The notes under the pieces: generated by a model
The model's input: the letters and a program-made list of their open reading frames with translations, nothing else
The model's database searches: none
What the model was told of the DNA's origin: nothing
Source: a virus
DNA: 28,208 nt
IMG/VR virus record: IMGVR_UViG_3300004448_000020
Location: 1 to 28,208 of that record
Direction: 5' to 3' (one strand)
Position numbers and translations under genes: made by a program
Shown here: in pieces, positions 7,032 through 15,670 of the stretch
Position numbering within the stretch: the stretch's first letter is position 1
Layout of the letters: every line of letters begins with the position of its first letter

Positions 7032-9874
7032 TAGAGAATGCCCTTAAGTGGGTTGTTAAAAGAATTTAATACTGCAGCAGTTGTTTGAAGACTTGCACCG
7101 CCGCGACCACCACCTACAAGAGATGGAGTAGAACTAGATGATTGTGCCTTTTGAATACTAGATTGAGTTGCCATCGCTGCTTGTTGAACTTGCTGCATTA
7201 CAACTTGATTTTGACCAGTAGCAGCACCCATCATAGAAGATGCCAATTGCCTAGAACTATTTAATATAGTTTGTTTTGCTCTATTACGCTCTTCAGTTGC
7301 TGTTTTCAATGCAGATGCATCCTTATAAGTTTCTCCACTGGTTCCATATACACCACTATATGGAGCATAGGATTCAGACTGTCTTGCAAAAGGATTTGCC
7401 CCCCTACCTGTTAAATCATCGAACAAGTTTCTTTTTGCTGCTCCTCCAGTAGCAGCAACATCTCTGATATCATGACCACTTTGAGTCTTGCCTGTACCAG
7501 TTTCAGATATTTGTCCAGATTGCGATCCAGTAAAACCAGGAATACCAGCAGCAGATTTACTTTTTCTTCTTTGTTGTCCACCGCCACCAACAAACCAACC
7601 AAAGAAGTTATTTGGCATGTTGCCTTTTCTTCTTACATCACCTTTATTAAAGTCAGGAACTTCATTACCACCCATGAAGTCAGTTCTACCACCAACGAAC
7701 GCTGCTGCATTCTTTTGCAATGCTTTATTCTGCAGTGCCTTAGCAACTCTTTTTACATAAGAGACTGGTTTTCCCATTGCTCTTGCAGCAGAATCGGCAT
7801 CTTTGATTGCATGCCATTCTGCATTTGGTTTTCCAGTAGCTCCTGCTCTAGGATATTTCCAGGTAGGTTCATATTGCATTCTTCCAAGAAGATATCCAGA
7901 AATACTACCATTGATTTGATTGAAATTAACTCCTGATGCTTTTCTGTTGTAGACAGATTGAGCAACATCCGCCCAACCTTGAGCATCATTATCTTCAGTA
8001 CCAGCAACAGCAGCAAGAGTCCAGAAATCCTTACCCTTACCCATACCACCGCCAGTATTCGCTGAAGACTCACTAGGAGTTGTTGCAGCAGGTGCTGCTT
8101 GGGATTGACTACTCAATCCATCAAAGTCTGTCATTCCGCCTGTCATAGCATCTACAGCACCCTGGAATCTACTCATGATACTTCTTTGAGGTCCAGGTCC
8201 CATAGCGGAATCGTCATGGTTATTTTTTGGTTTTCCTCCAGATGGTCTATTGCCACTAAGCAAACCCATTTGCTGCTTAATCATATTACGAATCTTAGGA
8301 CCACCTGAGAGGTGTTTTTCGCCAGCATAAAGTTTAGATAAATCCCAACGATAATGACTACCTTTATTGCGGTCATACCAATTTGGATAATCTCTATATT
8401 CTTCAGCGTGTGTTCTTACTCTCTTATCAGTGATGTCTGAAGGTTTCCATCCCCAATTCAAAGCAAGTGCGGCAGATTCCTTTGCCATACCTTGATATTG
8501 GTTTTTCGTAATTGCTTGAGAACCAAAACTAGAACCATTTTCATTATTAGCAGTTGACATGCCAGCAACACCAATTGCTGCAGACTGACTTTTATTTCTT
8601 CCGTAGGTATGATGTGGTACACCAGTTGAACCATATTTTGCTCTACGAACAGGTTGTCCACTAGAAGGAATGTAAGTGTGATATCCATATCCATTATGAA
8701 AGTTGGTGGCATTCCTATTACCAGCACTCCAATGCAAGAATATCTTCTTATTGGCATTATCTCCCTGAGTATTATCCTGCCTCTTTGATGCGTCTAAGTA
8801 TCCACCTTGAGAGAATCCAGGAAGTTTATATCCACCTCTTTTTGCCTCACCAATTCTCTTAGAGGTGAGACCAGACATTCTTTGTGTTGCTGGTGTATTA
8901 AAGGGAACTACAAATGCTCCACCATCAGCTTTACGCGCAACATATTCTTTACCATGACCGATAAATGAAGTACTTCTACCTCCATCTAATGATACTTTAT
9001 ATCCAGACTGAGGACCATTAATCCATCCACCAGCATGTGCTTTTTTTATCTTACCACCATGTGCCTTTTCTTCTGGTTTATCTTCATTTAAAGATTGGAA
9101 TGCCCGATAAGAACCATACGCCAAACCTGCACCCGCTGCTAGTCTTAAAGCACCACCGCCTCTTCCGCCACGTCTTCTTCCCCCTGTCCTACCTCGTCCT
9201 GTAGCAAATCTAATCAAAGTAGAAATTGCTCTACCGATATCAGTAACAATTTTTAATGGATTGGCAAGATAACGTGCCCCCAGTAAAAGTGTTCCGACAC
9301 CAACTAATAACTTACCAACAGATAGAGTTTTGTCCCACCAACTAGTATCATCCGACAATAATGTGTATAAAGAATCAATAGTAGTTGTTATACCAAATTT
9401 TGCCCAATCAAATATAAATTTACCAATCTTAGCTATAACACCAATAACATTCTTAACAGTTTCTCTATTTTTAGGATTAGATAACCACTTTAATGCTTTA
9501 GTACCAACATAAAATTTAAACAGTCCACCAAGCATCCCTAAGATACTTTCAAAAAATCCCTTTGCTTTACCGCCAATAATCGAGGCAAAGAAACTTTTTT
9601 CTCTCTTCGTTCCTTTTTCATCAGCAAAGTTTGACTTGAAGCTAGATCTGTTCTCCTTTTGTTCCCTCTCAAGGTCAATTATAGCAATTTTTTTGAGGTC
9701 TGTCAAGACCTTTCCTAAACTGTTAAGGGTTCCCCCTAGATTATTAATCGCTTTTGTGTTAGAATTGATTACCGATGCTACTTCACCACTACTTTCCGAG
9801 GCAGAAGAGACTTCTTTTACCTGGACAAACTTATAAAAATTTATTTTACTGCTTTTGTTTACTGCCGTTGCCAT
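7031..9874 (-). CDS. Tape-measure-like tail protein with amidase-like and SleB-like cell wall hydrolase domains
   Basis: A 947-residue protein. Residues 1-260 are helical with hydrophobic stretches and a motif set (INFYKFVQ, NTKAINNLGGTLNSL, LSNPKNRETVKNVI) that parallels the neighbouring 850-residue protein. Residues ~215-245 are Arg/Gly-rich. Residues ~376-520 look like an N-acetylmuramoyl-L-alanine amidase/PGRP domain: FLHWSAGN, GYGYHTYIP, and late RTHAEE and RWDL motifs as metal and substrate elements. Residues ~615-735 look like a SleB/Hydrolase_2 domain: LAAVAGTEDNDAQGWADVAQSVYNR, with a Glu in the expected place. The C-terminus is low complexity (Ser, Gln, Ala). I infer it sits in the tail and opens the peptidoglycan during DNA entry. 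The domain calls come from motifs only. Confidence 0.7.
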   Translation of the reverse strand: MATAVNKSSKINFYKFVQVKEVSSASESSGEVASVINSNTKAINNLGGTLNSLGKVLTDLKKIAIIDLEREQKENRSSFKSNFADEKGTKREKSFFASIIGGKAKGFFESILGMLGGLFKFYVGTKALKWLSNPKNRETVKNVIGVIAKIGKFIFDWAKFGITTTIDSLYTLLSDDTSWWDKTLSVGKLLVGVGTLLLGARYLANPLKIVTDIGRAISTLIRFATGRGRTGGRRRGGRGGGALRLAAGAGLAYGSYRAFQSLNEDKPEEKAHGGKIKKAHAGGWINGPQSGYKVSLDGGRSTSFIGHGKEYVARKADGGAFVVPFNTPATQRMSGLTSKRIGEAKRGGYKLPGFSQGGYLDASKRQDNTQGDNANKKIFLHWSAGNRNATNFHNGYGYHTYIPSSGQPVRRAKYGSTGVPHHTYGRNKSQSAAIGVAGMSTANNENGSSFGSQAITKNQYQGMAKESAALALNWGWKPSDITDKRVRTHAEEYRDYPNWYDRNKGSHYRWDLSKLYAGEKHLSGGPKIRNMIKQQMGLLSGNRPSGGKPKNNHDDSAMGPGPQRSIMSRFQGAVDAMTGGMTDFDGLSSQSQAAPAATTPSESSANTGGGMGKGKDFWTLAAVAGTEDNDAQGWADVAQSVYNRKASGVNFNQINGSISGYLLGRMQYEPTWKYPRAGATGKPNAEWHAIKDADSAARAMGKPVSYVKRVAKALQNKALQKNAAAFVGGRTDFMGGNEVPDFNKGDVRRKGNMPNNFFGWFVGGGGQQRRKSKSAAGIPGFTGSQSGQISETGTGKTQSGHDIRDVAATGGAAKRNLFDDLTGRGANPFARQSESYAPYSGVYGTSGETYKDASALKTATEERNRAKQTILNSSRQLASSMMGAATGQNQVVMQQVQQAAMATQSSIQKAQSSSSTPSLVGGGRGGASLQTTAAVLNSFNNPLKGIL

Positions 9875-12426
9875 TATTGCATCCTGGTTGTCAGACTAGA
9901 AGGTCCACCACTTACGGCACCACCACCTGTATTTATGGGTACAGCTTGCATAATCGGTTGTAATTTTTCTACAACGATAGGAAGAGGTATAAATTCCACT
10001 ACTTCGTCAAGAATTAGTCTTTCAGACAATCCTCCAGGGGAAAGTACTTGTTTAGACACACTCTTAGTAGCACCAATAACTTTAGGATTAATTCCTAATG
10101 CTCCTGCAGTTGCCGATACACCATCAACATAATCCCCACTCATAAACGAATTAATAATTCCATCTAATCCAAATTGCATTGCAGCAGTATCTAACATATT
10201 CATAGGACTCATTCCACCTTTGAATATTGCTCCTGCAAGTTGTCCGATAGCAGGGTTAATCATTGATAAACCTGTACTTAATGCTTGGTCATAATTAGCA
10301 CCCATTACATTTGTTAGGATACTACCTATAGCACTATTACCCATGAAGTTACCAATAGCATTACTAACACCAGGTAAGAATGATGTAGCAGCGTTCATAA
10401 GACCTTGAATTGGATTTCCCGAAGCAAGTCCTGTAACTGCATTTACGCCTGCCATGATGGGTGCTACCCCAGGAATAAACGATGCAGCAGTTTTTACAAC
10501 ATTGCCGATAGGAGAGTTTACAACTCCACTTACTGCCTTGCCGATGCTCTTAACAACACCACCTAGGAACATCTGCTGTTCTGGTTCAACAGGACTTGAA
10601 TTTTCAGATTTATTAGACCCTGTTACCATACCAATGAGTTCACCGATATTAGGCAACTTACTCAATACACTATCAATTTGACTTTTAAATCCAGATAGTC
10701 CTAAACCTTCTACTACTTTATTTTCACCCTCTTGTAATTGAGGAACAAAATCACGAACGAACATATATCCGTCGAGAAGCATTGATGCTACACTACCACC
10801 ACCTGCTGTAAAAAGACCAGCAATATCCAAGATACCTGATGTACCTTCAATTAATGCACCAATAGAGTCGCCATTTGCTGCCCTATCATAAGCAAATCCA
10901 AGGTTTACAAGTCCACCAATAACAGGAAGAACTGCAGCTGCCCTTTTTCCTAACTTACCCCCTGCGGTTGCAACGTCAGCGAAACTGCCAATGCCCTTCT
11001 TTTTAAGAACCTCAGCAGCCTGCTTCATACCAGGGATCTTCATTAAGTTTTGAGTTAATGCATCCCCTACTAGTTTTGCTTTTGCTGCAATTGGATCTAT
11101 AATAGGTCTTAATGGATTCAGTACTTTTTCAAAAAATACATTTTTGGCACCTTGTGCCATATTGCTTAAAAATTTCTTTCCTCCATCAGCAACCCAATCT
11201 CCTGCTGCCTTAAACTTATCTCCTGCTGCCAGTGCATATTTCTTTCCTTTTGCACTTATTACTTCACCTGCTTTAACTGTCTTTTCCCATGCTGCACGTC
11301 CTGCTGCAGAAAGGTTTTTATATTGATTTTTTGCCCACTCTGGAGCATTCATCAATCCAGTTTTAAACCAATTAAATGATGCTGCCGTTCCTTTTCTAAT
11401 ACTAGTCCCAAGGTCGCCAAAAAAGTCTAAACCTCTTTGTAGTCTAGATGGTTTTGGAGGTGCAATTTTTGTTAATTTAAGACGATTGAATGCCTTTAGT
11501 GCTTTGGATGCATCACCACCAGAATTTTTTAACGCATTAGCGTATGCTCTCGCAGCATCATCACCATACTCGGCAAGAATCTTTTTATATTGTTTTGATG
11601 CAGCATCACCAAACTGATCTGCAATAGTAGATACCTTTGGTCTCTTTCTAGGACCCTCTACATCAGGGTCTGCGCCACTAGGGTTCGTTGCTGTAGGTTT
11701 TGGCGGTTTTCTTGGTTTATCCGCATCTGGTGTTCTACGTCTATCAGGAGTATCTTGGAGATCTTGTTGCGCTTGAAATAAATCTCTAGCTGCAAATGCA
11801 GCACCCAAGATACCTGATATCCCCGTAATCGCGGCAACAATCTTGCCGAAAGCGTTTAGTCTCTCTCCAATAGTTGATTCTTTACCGAAGATGGCATCCA
11901 TTCCATCCGATAAACCTTGAGTTATTTTACCAGCAAATTCTGATAATTTGTTGAAAATAAATCCAACTTTATCTACAAATACTGCTACCTTTTCTCGATT
12001 TTCTTTATCACCTAGGTATTTTAATAATTCAGCAGTGAGAGCAAATGTACCAAAATCTAGAAGAATTTTACCTAGAGGTCCAATAAATTCTTCTAACCAA
12101 TTAAGACTACCTTTCCCAACATTTAATTTCTGTTTATCTGCTCTAGGGTCTTTCTTTTTTAATAACTTACTAGTTTCTTCGTTTTCTTCTGCTTCCCTAT
12201 CTTTCTTTAATCTTTCTTGTCTGCGCTCTAATTGTGTAGATTTTAATCTCGTTTTCTCTCTAAGAGCAGCAATAGAAGAAAGACCAGCAACTGTGTTTGC
12301 TAAACTTTCAACGGTCACACCAATCCTATTGATAGCAAGAGTTGAAGTTCTTGCTGCAATCGTATCTGGATTTTTACTAGATGTAAATCTAGGATTTACA
12401 AACTTATAAGGTGTTATTTTAGCCAC
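9874..12426 (-). CDS. Tail tape measure-like protein (gp29 position)
   Basis: An 850-residue protein, mostly helical. The N-terminus has coiled-coil-like charged segments (LREKTRLKSTQLERRQERLKK at ~55-75), then hydrophobic segments at ~120-215 (GKILLDFGTFALTAELLKYL, IVAAITGISGILGAAFAARD). A Pro/Lys-rich stretch lies at ~220-255, and a Gly/Ala/Ile-rich C-terminal half has many membrane-like stretches. These are tape measure features. The start is GTG at 12426, which sits inside the last codons of the gp26 frame-shift extension. It lies directly after gp26 and its extension, where tape measure genes lie in other tailed phages. Assignment to T4 gp29 is by position and composition. Confidence 0.65.
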   Translation of the reverse strand: MAKITPYKFVNPRFTSSKNPDTIAARTSTLAINRIGVTVESLANTVAGLSSIAALREKTRLKSTQLERRQERLKKDREAEENEETSKLLKKKDPRADKQKLNVGKGSLNWLEEFIGPLGKILLDFGTFALTAELLKYLGDKENREKVAVFVDKVGFIFNKLSEFAGKITQGLSDGMDAIFGKESTIGERLNAFGKIVAAITGISGILGAAFAARDLFQAQQDLQDTPDRRRTPDADKPRKPPKPTATNPSGADPDVEGPRKRPKVSTIADQFGDAASKQYKKILAEYGDDAARAYANALKNSGGDASKALKAFNRLKLTKIAPPKPSRLQRGLDFFGDLGTSIRKGTAASFNWFKTGLMNAPEWAKNQYKNLSAAGRAAWEKTVKAGEVISAKGKKYALAAGDKFKAAGDWVADGGKKFLSNMAQGAKNVFFEKVLNPLRPIIDPIAAKAKLVGDALTQNLMKIPGMKQAAEVLKKKGIGSFADVATAGGKLGKRAAAVLPVIGGLVNLGFAYDRAANGDSIGALIEGTSGILDIAGLFTAGGGSVASMLLDGYMFVRDFVPQLQEGENKVVEGLGLSGFKSQIDSVLSKLPNIGELIGMVTGSNKSENSSPVEPEQQMFLGGVVKSIGKAVSGVVNSPIGNVVKTAASFIPGVAPIMAGVNAVTGLASGNPIQGLMNAATSFLPGVSNAIGNFMGNSAIGSILTNVMGANYDQALSTGLSMINPAIGQLAGAIFKGGMSPMNMLDTAAMQFGLDGIINSFMSGDYVDGVSATAGALGINPKVIGATKSVSKQVLSPGGLSERLILDEVVEFIPLPIVVEKLQPIMQAVPINTGGGAVSGGPSSLTTRMQ
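9930..9937 (-). promoter_or_regulatory. Possible internal late promoter before the second tape-measure-like gene
   Basis: CATAAATA on the minus strand, inside the 3' end of the upstream coding region and about 56 bases before the ATG at 9874. The match is as good as the others, but intragenic copies can arise by chance. Confidence 0.35.
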
Positions 12427-12613
12427 TTGCTGCCTGCTGCTCCTTCATACGTTTTTCTTCTTCTTTTAGGAATTGTATTAACATATTGACATAGATTTCC
12501 TTTTCCCAAGGCATTAGGTTGTCAATGTGTTCTATATTCCATTTATGATGATGCATTAATGAAAAATTGCCTTCATAATAAGAGCGAAGATTTGTATGGA
12601 GGAGTGCTATCCG
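12419..12613 (-). CDS. -1 frame extension of gp26 (putative tape-measure chaperone T-like domain)
   Basis: This frame has no clear start of its own near its 5' end but is open from the last base of a perfect slippery heptamer at the end of gp26 to a TAA at 12419-12421. A -1 shift there would add 64 residues to the first 236 residues of gp26, giving a ~300-residue fusion. The added part contains SYYEGNFSLMHHHKWNIEHI, then DNLMPWEKEIYVNML, and ends in a charged helix (FLKEEEKRMKEQ). This HHH-x-W plus helix pattern resembles the short second frame found downstream of tail assembly chaperones in other contractile systems. An internal ATG at the MHHHKW motif could alternatively start a separate ~45-residue protein. 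It overlaps the next gene's GTG start. Confidence 0.65.
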   Translation of the reverse strand, partial: RIALLHTNLRSYYEGNFSLMHHHKWNIEHIDNLMPWEKEIYVNMLIQFLKEEEKRMKEQQAASG

Positions 12614-13320
12614 AAAAAAGATGCCAGACCTTCTAAAACAATTTCGTTTTCTACCCCAGTATTGGGATTAGTCACTTTAAGTGTATGTGACAACTTAGGC
12701 ATGGTTTCAAAAAATTCTTGAATCATACCGAATTGCTTACTATTCAATTCTTCAAACCATTCTATAAGTTCTTTTTTAGAGACATCTACGCAATCATAGA
12801 CTTGAGCAGGATCGGAAATTGTTTTTACACAACCCGCTGCCATTTCAAAAACTTGTTCAATTTGATTAACATCCTCATCAGAAAAATTCATCTTAACGAA
12901 CATTTCAAGGGAAGGATATCCCATAGTAACGATAATTTCATCACTAAGTTTCAACTCAGTTTTATGAGTTTTATCTGTTTTGACGGTGATTTCATCTAAA
13001 GGAATTTCAACGTCAACCTCAGTCTCATTATCGTCAGGCATTGTAAGACTGATATTCACAGTCTCACCAACAGATTTTGTGCGAATTTGCAAGAATAGAT
13101 ATTCAATATCAAATGTTGAGAGATTTTTTACATCCTTAACATCAGTACAATCCGAAACAATTTTTGTAATTGCATCTACTAATTCTTCAGTTTCCCCTGT
13201 CTGAGTGGCAAGAAGAAGTAATTTTTCTTCTTTAACTAGAAATGGTCTAAAATTCACTACTTTGCCTGTTGAAGGCAGTTTCAATTTGTACTTAGGTACA
13301 TTAATCTTAGGTAATGCCAT
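12607..13320 (-). CDS. 26: Baseplate hub/tail assembly protein gp26-like
   Basis: A 237-residue protein beginning MALPKINVPKYKLKLPSTGKV, with an acidic middle (MPDDNETEVDVEIPLDEI) and a helical C-terminal half (MFVKMNFSDEDVNQIEQVFE, KKELIEWFEELNSKQF). This matches the T4 gp26/gp51 baseplate family. T4 gp26 is 208 residues. In T4 this protein assists assembly of the central hub. The last codons contain a slippery run and a TAG stop, after which the -1 frame is open (see the extension). A late promoter lies about 25 bases upstream. Position just ahead of the tape measure fits a chaperone role. Confidence 0.8.
   Translation of the reverse strand: MALPKINVPKYKLKLPSTGKVVNFRPFLVKEEKLLLLATQTGETEELVDAITKIVSDCTDVKDVKNLSTFDIEYLFLQIRTKSVGETVNISLTMPDDNETEVDVEIPLDEITVKTDKTHKTELKLSDEIIVTMGYPSLEMFVKMNFSDEDVNQIEQVFEMAAGCVKTISDPAQVYDCVDVSKKELIEWFEELNSKQFGMIQEFFETMPKLSHTLKVTNPNTGVENEIVLEGLASFFG
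12613..12619 (-). promoter_or_regulatory. Slippery heptamer for putative -1 ribosomal frameshift
   Basis: On the minus strand the sequence is T TTT TTC in the gp26 frame, a textbook X XXY YYZ heptamer, followed by GGA TAG. Slipping back one base bypasses the TAG and enters a 64-codon open frame. No strong downstream stem-loop is obvious by eye. Confidence 0.65.
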
Positions 13321-13341
13321 AAAAATTCAATTCAGTAATTT

Positions 13342-13349
13342 TATTTATC
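13342..13349 (-). promoter_or_regulatory. T4-like late promoter before gp26
   Basis: GATAAATA on the minus strand in the 32-base gap between gp54 and gp26, ending about 21 bases before the gp26 ATG. Confidence 0.6.
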
Positions 13350-13352
13350 AAA

Positions 13353-14195
13353 TTATCCAACGTTGCCAGTTGATGAGATTAGATCCTGGTAGTTATTAAA
13401 TAATTTACTAAATTGAAAATTGACTAATGGATCAGTTCCAGGTTGTGTTAAGTTATCAAGTTGTATTTGTGAGGGGTTGATAGTTGAAGGGAATTGAAGG
13501 TCTTCAGATTGATAGAATCTATATCTTTCATAATAAAACTGAACTGTCATACTTACAGTTTTTGCCTGAGCATTGTCTAACTGTATAGAACCAATATTGT
13601 AAGGAAATACATTACGCAGTTCATATGCTGTAGACAACGAATTTAACCTAGGGGCATTTATCTGATCTGCCCTCAATCCACTATCTCTTACTGCTCTTCT
13701 AAATTCAGGTTTACTAACAGCAGCATCACCACCACCTCTTTCCCATTTATAAATCCTCAATGTATTACAAACGTAATTATTATAATAATCAGTATACTGA
13801 CTGGCATCATTTGCCATCATAGAAATCCATTTTTCAAAAAATGCTCTCGTCTCTCCAGAACGTGGAACTCTGAATGTAATACTAATTTGACTAAAGGTAG
13901 AACCAGTAGCATATCTAATTGCAGAACCTAACTGGTTATATGTTCCTGTTGTAACTTGTTTACTAGGAAGATTTACACTTTCTGCATAATAATTTAATAA
14001 TGTTCTTAAAACTTCTCTTTGAGGTTCGTACTTAGTCGTATTCATTCCATAAGCACCATTCTGCAGCATCGGAGGAGTACTAAAATGCACCGAGAAAAGA
14101 TTGGAATATGAAGGAGCGTTTGGTTCATTCTTAAAAAATCCAATAAATTCTTGTAATGAATTATATTGTGCTTGCTCTTTATTTGGAATTGCCAT
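13353..14195 (-). CDS. 54: Baseplate tail tube initiator gp54
   Basis: A 280-residue protein starting MAIPNKEQAQYNSLQEFIGFF, with NLFSVHFSTPPML, YYAESVNLPSKQVTTG, YATGSTFSQISITFRVPRSG and VSMTVQFYYERYRFY. The alternating strand pattern and the NLPSKQVTTG/FRVP elements are those of tail-tube-like proteins. Cyanophage versions of gp54 read very similarly in my memory. gp54 sits on the hub and starts tube polymerisation; gp48 (plus strand, 14653) caps the same structure. T4 gp54 is 320 residues. It is coupled to gp4 upstream by a TAATG overlap. Confidence 0.78.
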   Translation of the reverse strand: MAIPNKEQAQYNSLQEFIGFFKNEPNAPSYSNLFSVHFSTPPMLQNGAYGMNTTKYEPQREVLRTLLNYYAESVNLPSKQVTTGTYNQLGSAIRYATGSTFSQISITFRVPRSGETRAFFEKWISMMANDASQYTDYYNNYVCNTLRIYKWERGGGDAAVSKPEFRRAVRDSGLRADQINAPRLNSLSTAYELRNVFPYNIGSIQLDNAQAKTVSMTVQFYYERYRFYQSEDLQFPSTINPSQIQLDNLTQPGTDPLVNFQFSKLFNNYQDLISSTGNVG

Positions 14196-14614
14196 TACAC
14201 TTTAAGTTCTTTTTCAGTAATTAACATAAACTCCCAACCATTATCCATACAAAACTCCGTTGCTGCTTTCCATTTTGCTTGATTAACAGCGTAGGTCACT
14301 ACTTCATTTATATATCGTTTTGTGTGTCTTTTTTGAGTCTTGGGTTCTTTAGTCTGTTTGTAGGGTTTTACTTCCACTAGATATTTTTTGTTATTGATTT
14401 TAACATAAAAATCTGGAAAGTACCTATGTTTTCTACCATCAACAGGAGAGACATACGGTATAATAATTTCTTCACTACCCCACTCTTGAACAGATGTGGT
14501 AATATCGCACCATTTCATGAATTTATACTCCCAAGAGGAGCGATAAATCACATTGGCGAAATCGCCTTTATACTTCCCAGGAAAAGAAGGTCTATACTTT
14601 CCTTGATAGCGCAT
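14195..14614 (-). CDS. 4: Head completion protein gp4, nuclease-fold
   Basis: A 139-residue basic protein. It shows the T4 gp4 pattern: GKYRPSFPGKYKGD, VIYRSSWEYKFMKWCD, EWGSEEIIIPY and SPVDGRKHRYFPDF. The PD-(D/E)xK nuclease core is intact: Pro67-Asp68 in RYFPDF and Glu81-Val-Lys83 in LVEVKP. gp4 trims or seals DNA in filled heads so tails can attach. Length is close to T4 gp4. It is the first minus-strand gene after the divergent gap with gp48, and its stop couples to the gp54 start. Confidence 0.88.
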   Translation of the reverse strand: MRYQGKYRPSFPGKYKGDFANVIYRSSWEYKFMKWCDITTSVQEWGSEEIIIPYVSPVDGRKHRYFPDFYVKINNKKYLVEVKPYKQTKEPKTQKRHTKRYINEVVTYAVNQAKWKAATEFCMDNGWEFMLITEKELKV

Positions 14615-14619
14615 AAATA
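14612..14619 (+). promoter_or_regulatory. T4-like late promoter of the gp48-gp53 operon
   Basis: CATAAATA on the plus strand, overlapping the start codon of gp4 on the opposite strand and ending 33 bases before the gp48 TTG. It is the only plus-strand copy I found in an upstream position. A weaker minus-strand match (CCTAAATA at 14636-14643) could serve gp4. Confidence 0.6.
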
Positions 14620-14652
14620 CATAGAGGTCACATAATATTTAGGTAGTATCTT

Positions 14653-15666
14653 TTGTCCAACTCAATCTATAGATATCCTTTAAATCCCCCTGTGTCCGAA
14701 GGTGGTAATGCTGGTGACTTAGAGTCTCCAACAGAGTTTATTGACTATCTTGCCATGAGAAGATATGCTATCAATTATAATGATAGCGATTCCAACTATT
14801 ATGGGTTGAATCTTCCAGGTAATAAAGTTAGTAAAGTTCATAGAAATGAGAGAGTATATCTGGCAATCCCAAATCAAATTCAAACTCAATATCAACCAAA
14901 CTACAGACAAGTAGATATTGGTGTTGCTGGAGTTGCAGCAGCAGGGTTGATGAATAGTGGTGGTGATATGGACCAGATAGTTAATACTATTCAAGGTGCA
15001 GCAGATGCTGCTTTACCAGAGTTTGCTTCTGCAGCAATTGCAAGTTCAGCATCAAATATAAATCAAATGTTGGGTCTTGCAGGTAATATTGATGCTAATG
15101 CTTTACAAGCACTGACAAAAGGAAAAGTATTCAATCCATTTACTGAGCAACTATTCAGTAATATGTCATTCCGAACTCACAACTTCTCATTTAAGTTTTT
15201 TGCCCGTAGTGGAAGAGAAGCACAAGAAATCTTTAAAATTATAAATTACATTAAATTTGGTTCAGTTCCTATCGTAGGATCTGCAGATGATGACGAATTT
15301 AACACAGATAATAGTGGTGGAGATAGTAGTGAAGCTAATGAAAATTTTAAAAATCTCTTCGCAAGCGATGGTGCAGCAAGAGCTCGTTCTGCTCGATATT
15401 TTGAAGTTCCTGACAAGTTTGAACTTTCTTATAGAAGACTTAATGCAAAAGGTGACTATGACGCAGCAGGATATCCATTGCATCATAGAATCAAAGATTC
15501 TGTATGTGCAGGAATTCAAGTAAATTACACTCCAGATGGGTCGTATAACGCTTTCAGACACTTACTGAGTGGTCAACCCCAAATTATGGTTCCATCTGTT
15601 GCTGTCAATTTGACATTCATCGAAACTTCAATTATTACTCAACGAGATATTTCAGCAGGATACTAA
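14653..15666 (+). CDS. 48: Baseplate tail tube cap gp48
   Basis: A 337-residue protein beginning MSNSIYRYPLNPPVSEGG. The start is TTG at 14653: an in-frame TAG lies nine bases upstream, no other start is near, and AGGT sits eight bases before it. The middle is Ala/Gly/Asn-rich (VAGVAAAGLMNSGG...). The second half has the tube-type pattern: FNPFTEQLFSNMSFRTHNFSF, FFARSGREAQEIFKIINYIKFG, VPDKFELSYRR and VPSVAVNLTFIET. Together with gp53 next door this fits gp48, which caps the gp54 ring. T4 gp48 is 364 residues. gp48 and gp54 are distant relatives, so the two names could be exchanged. Confidence 0.75.
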   Translation: MSNSIYRYPLNPPVSEGGNAGDLESPTEFIDYLAMRRYAINYNDSDSNYYGLNLPGNKVSKVHRNERVYLAIPNQIQTQYQPNYRQVDIGVAGVAAAGLMNSGGDMDQIVNTIQGAADAALPEFASAAIASSASNINQMLGLAGNIDANALQALTKGKVFNPFTEQLFSNMSFRTHNFSFKFFARSGREAQEIFKIINYIKFGSVPIVGSADDDEFNTDNSGGDSSEANENFKNLFASDGAARARSARYFEVPDKFELSYRRLNAKGDYDAAGYPLHHRIKDSVCAGIQVNYTPDGSYNAFRHLLSGQPQIMVPSVAVNLTFIETSIITQRDISAGY

Positions 15667-15670
15667 ACTA

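Noticed and set aside
7472-7936. Long plus-strand open frames opposite the tape-measure-like genes
   Set aside because: They are antisense shadows: the minus strand has clear domain motifs, and the plus-strand products have Cys/Ser/Phe-rich composition, no ribosome sites and no operon fit.
15262-15561. Minus-strand open frame opposite gp48
   Set aside because: It lies wholly within a well supported gp48 gene and has a shadow-type composition rich in Ile, Cys and Ser.
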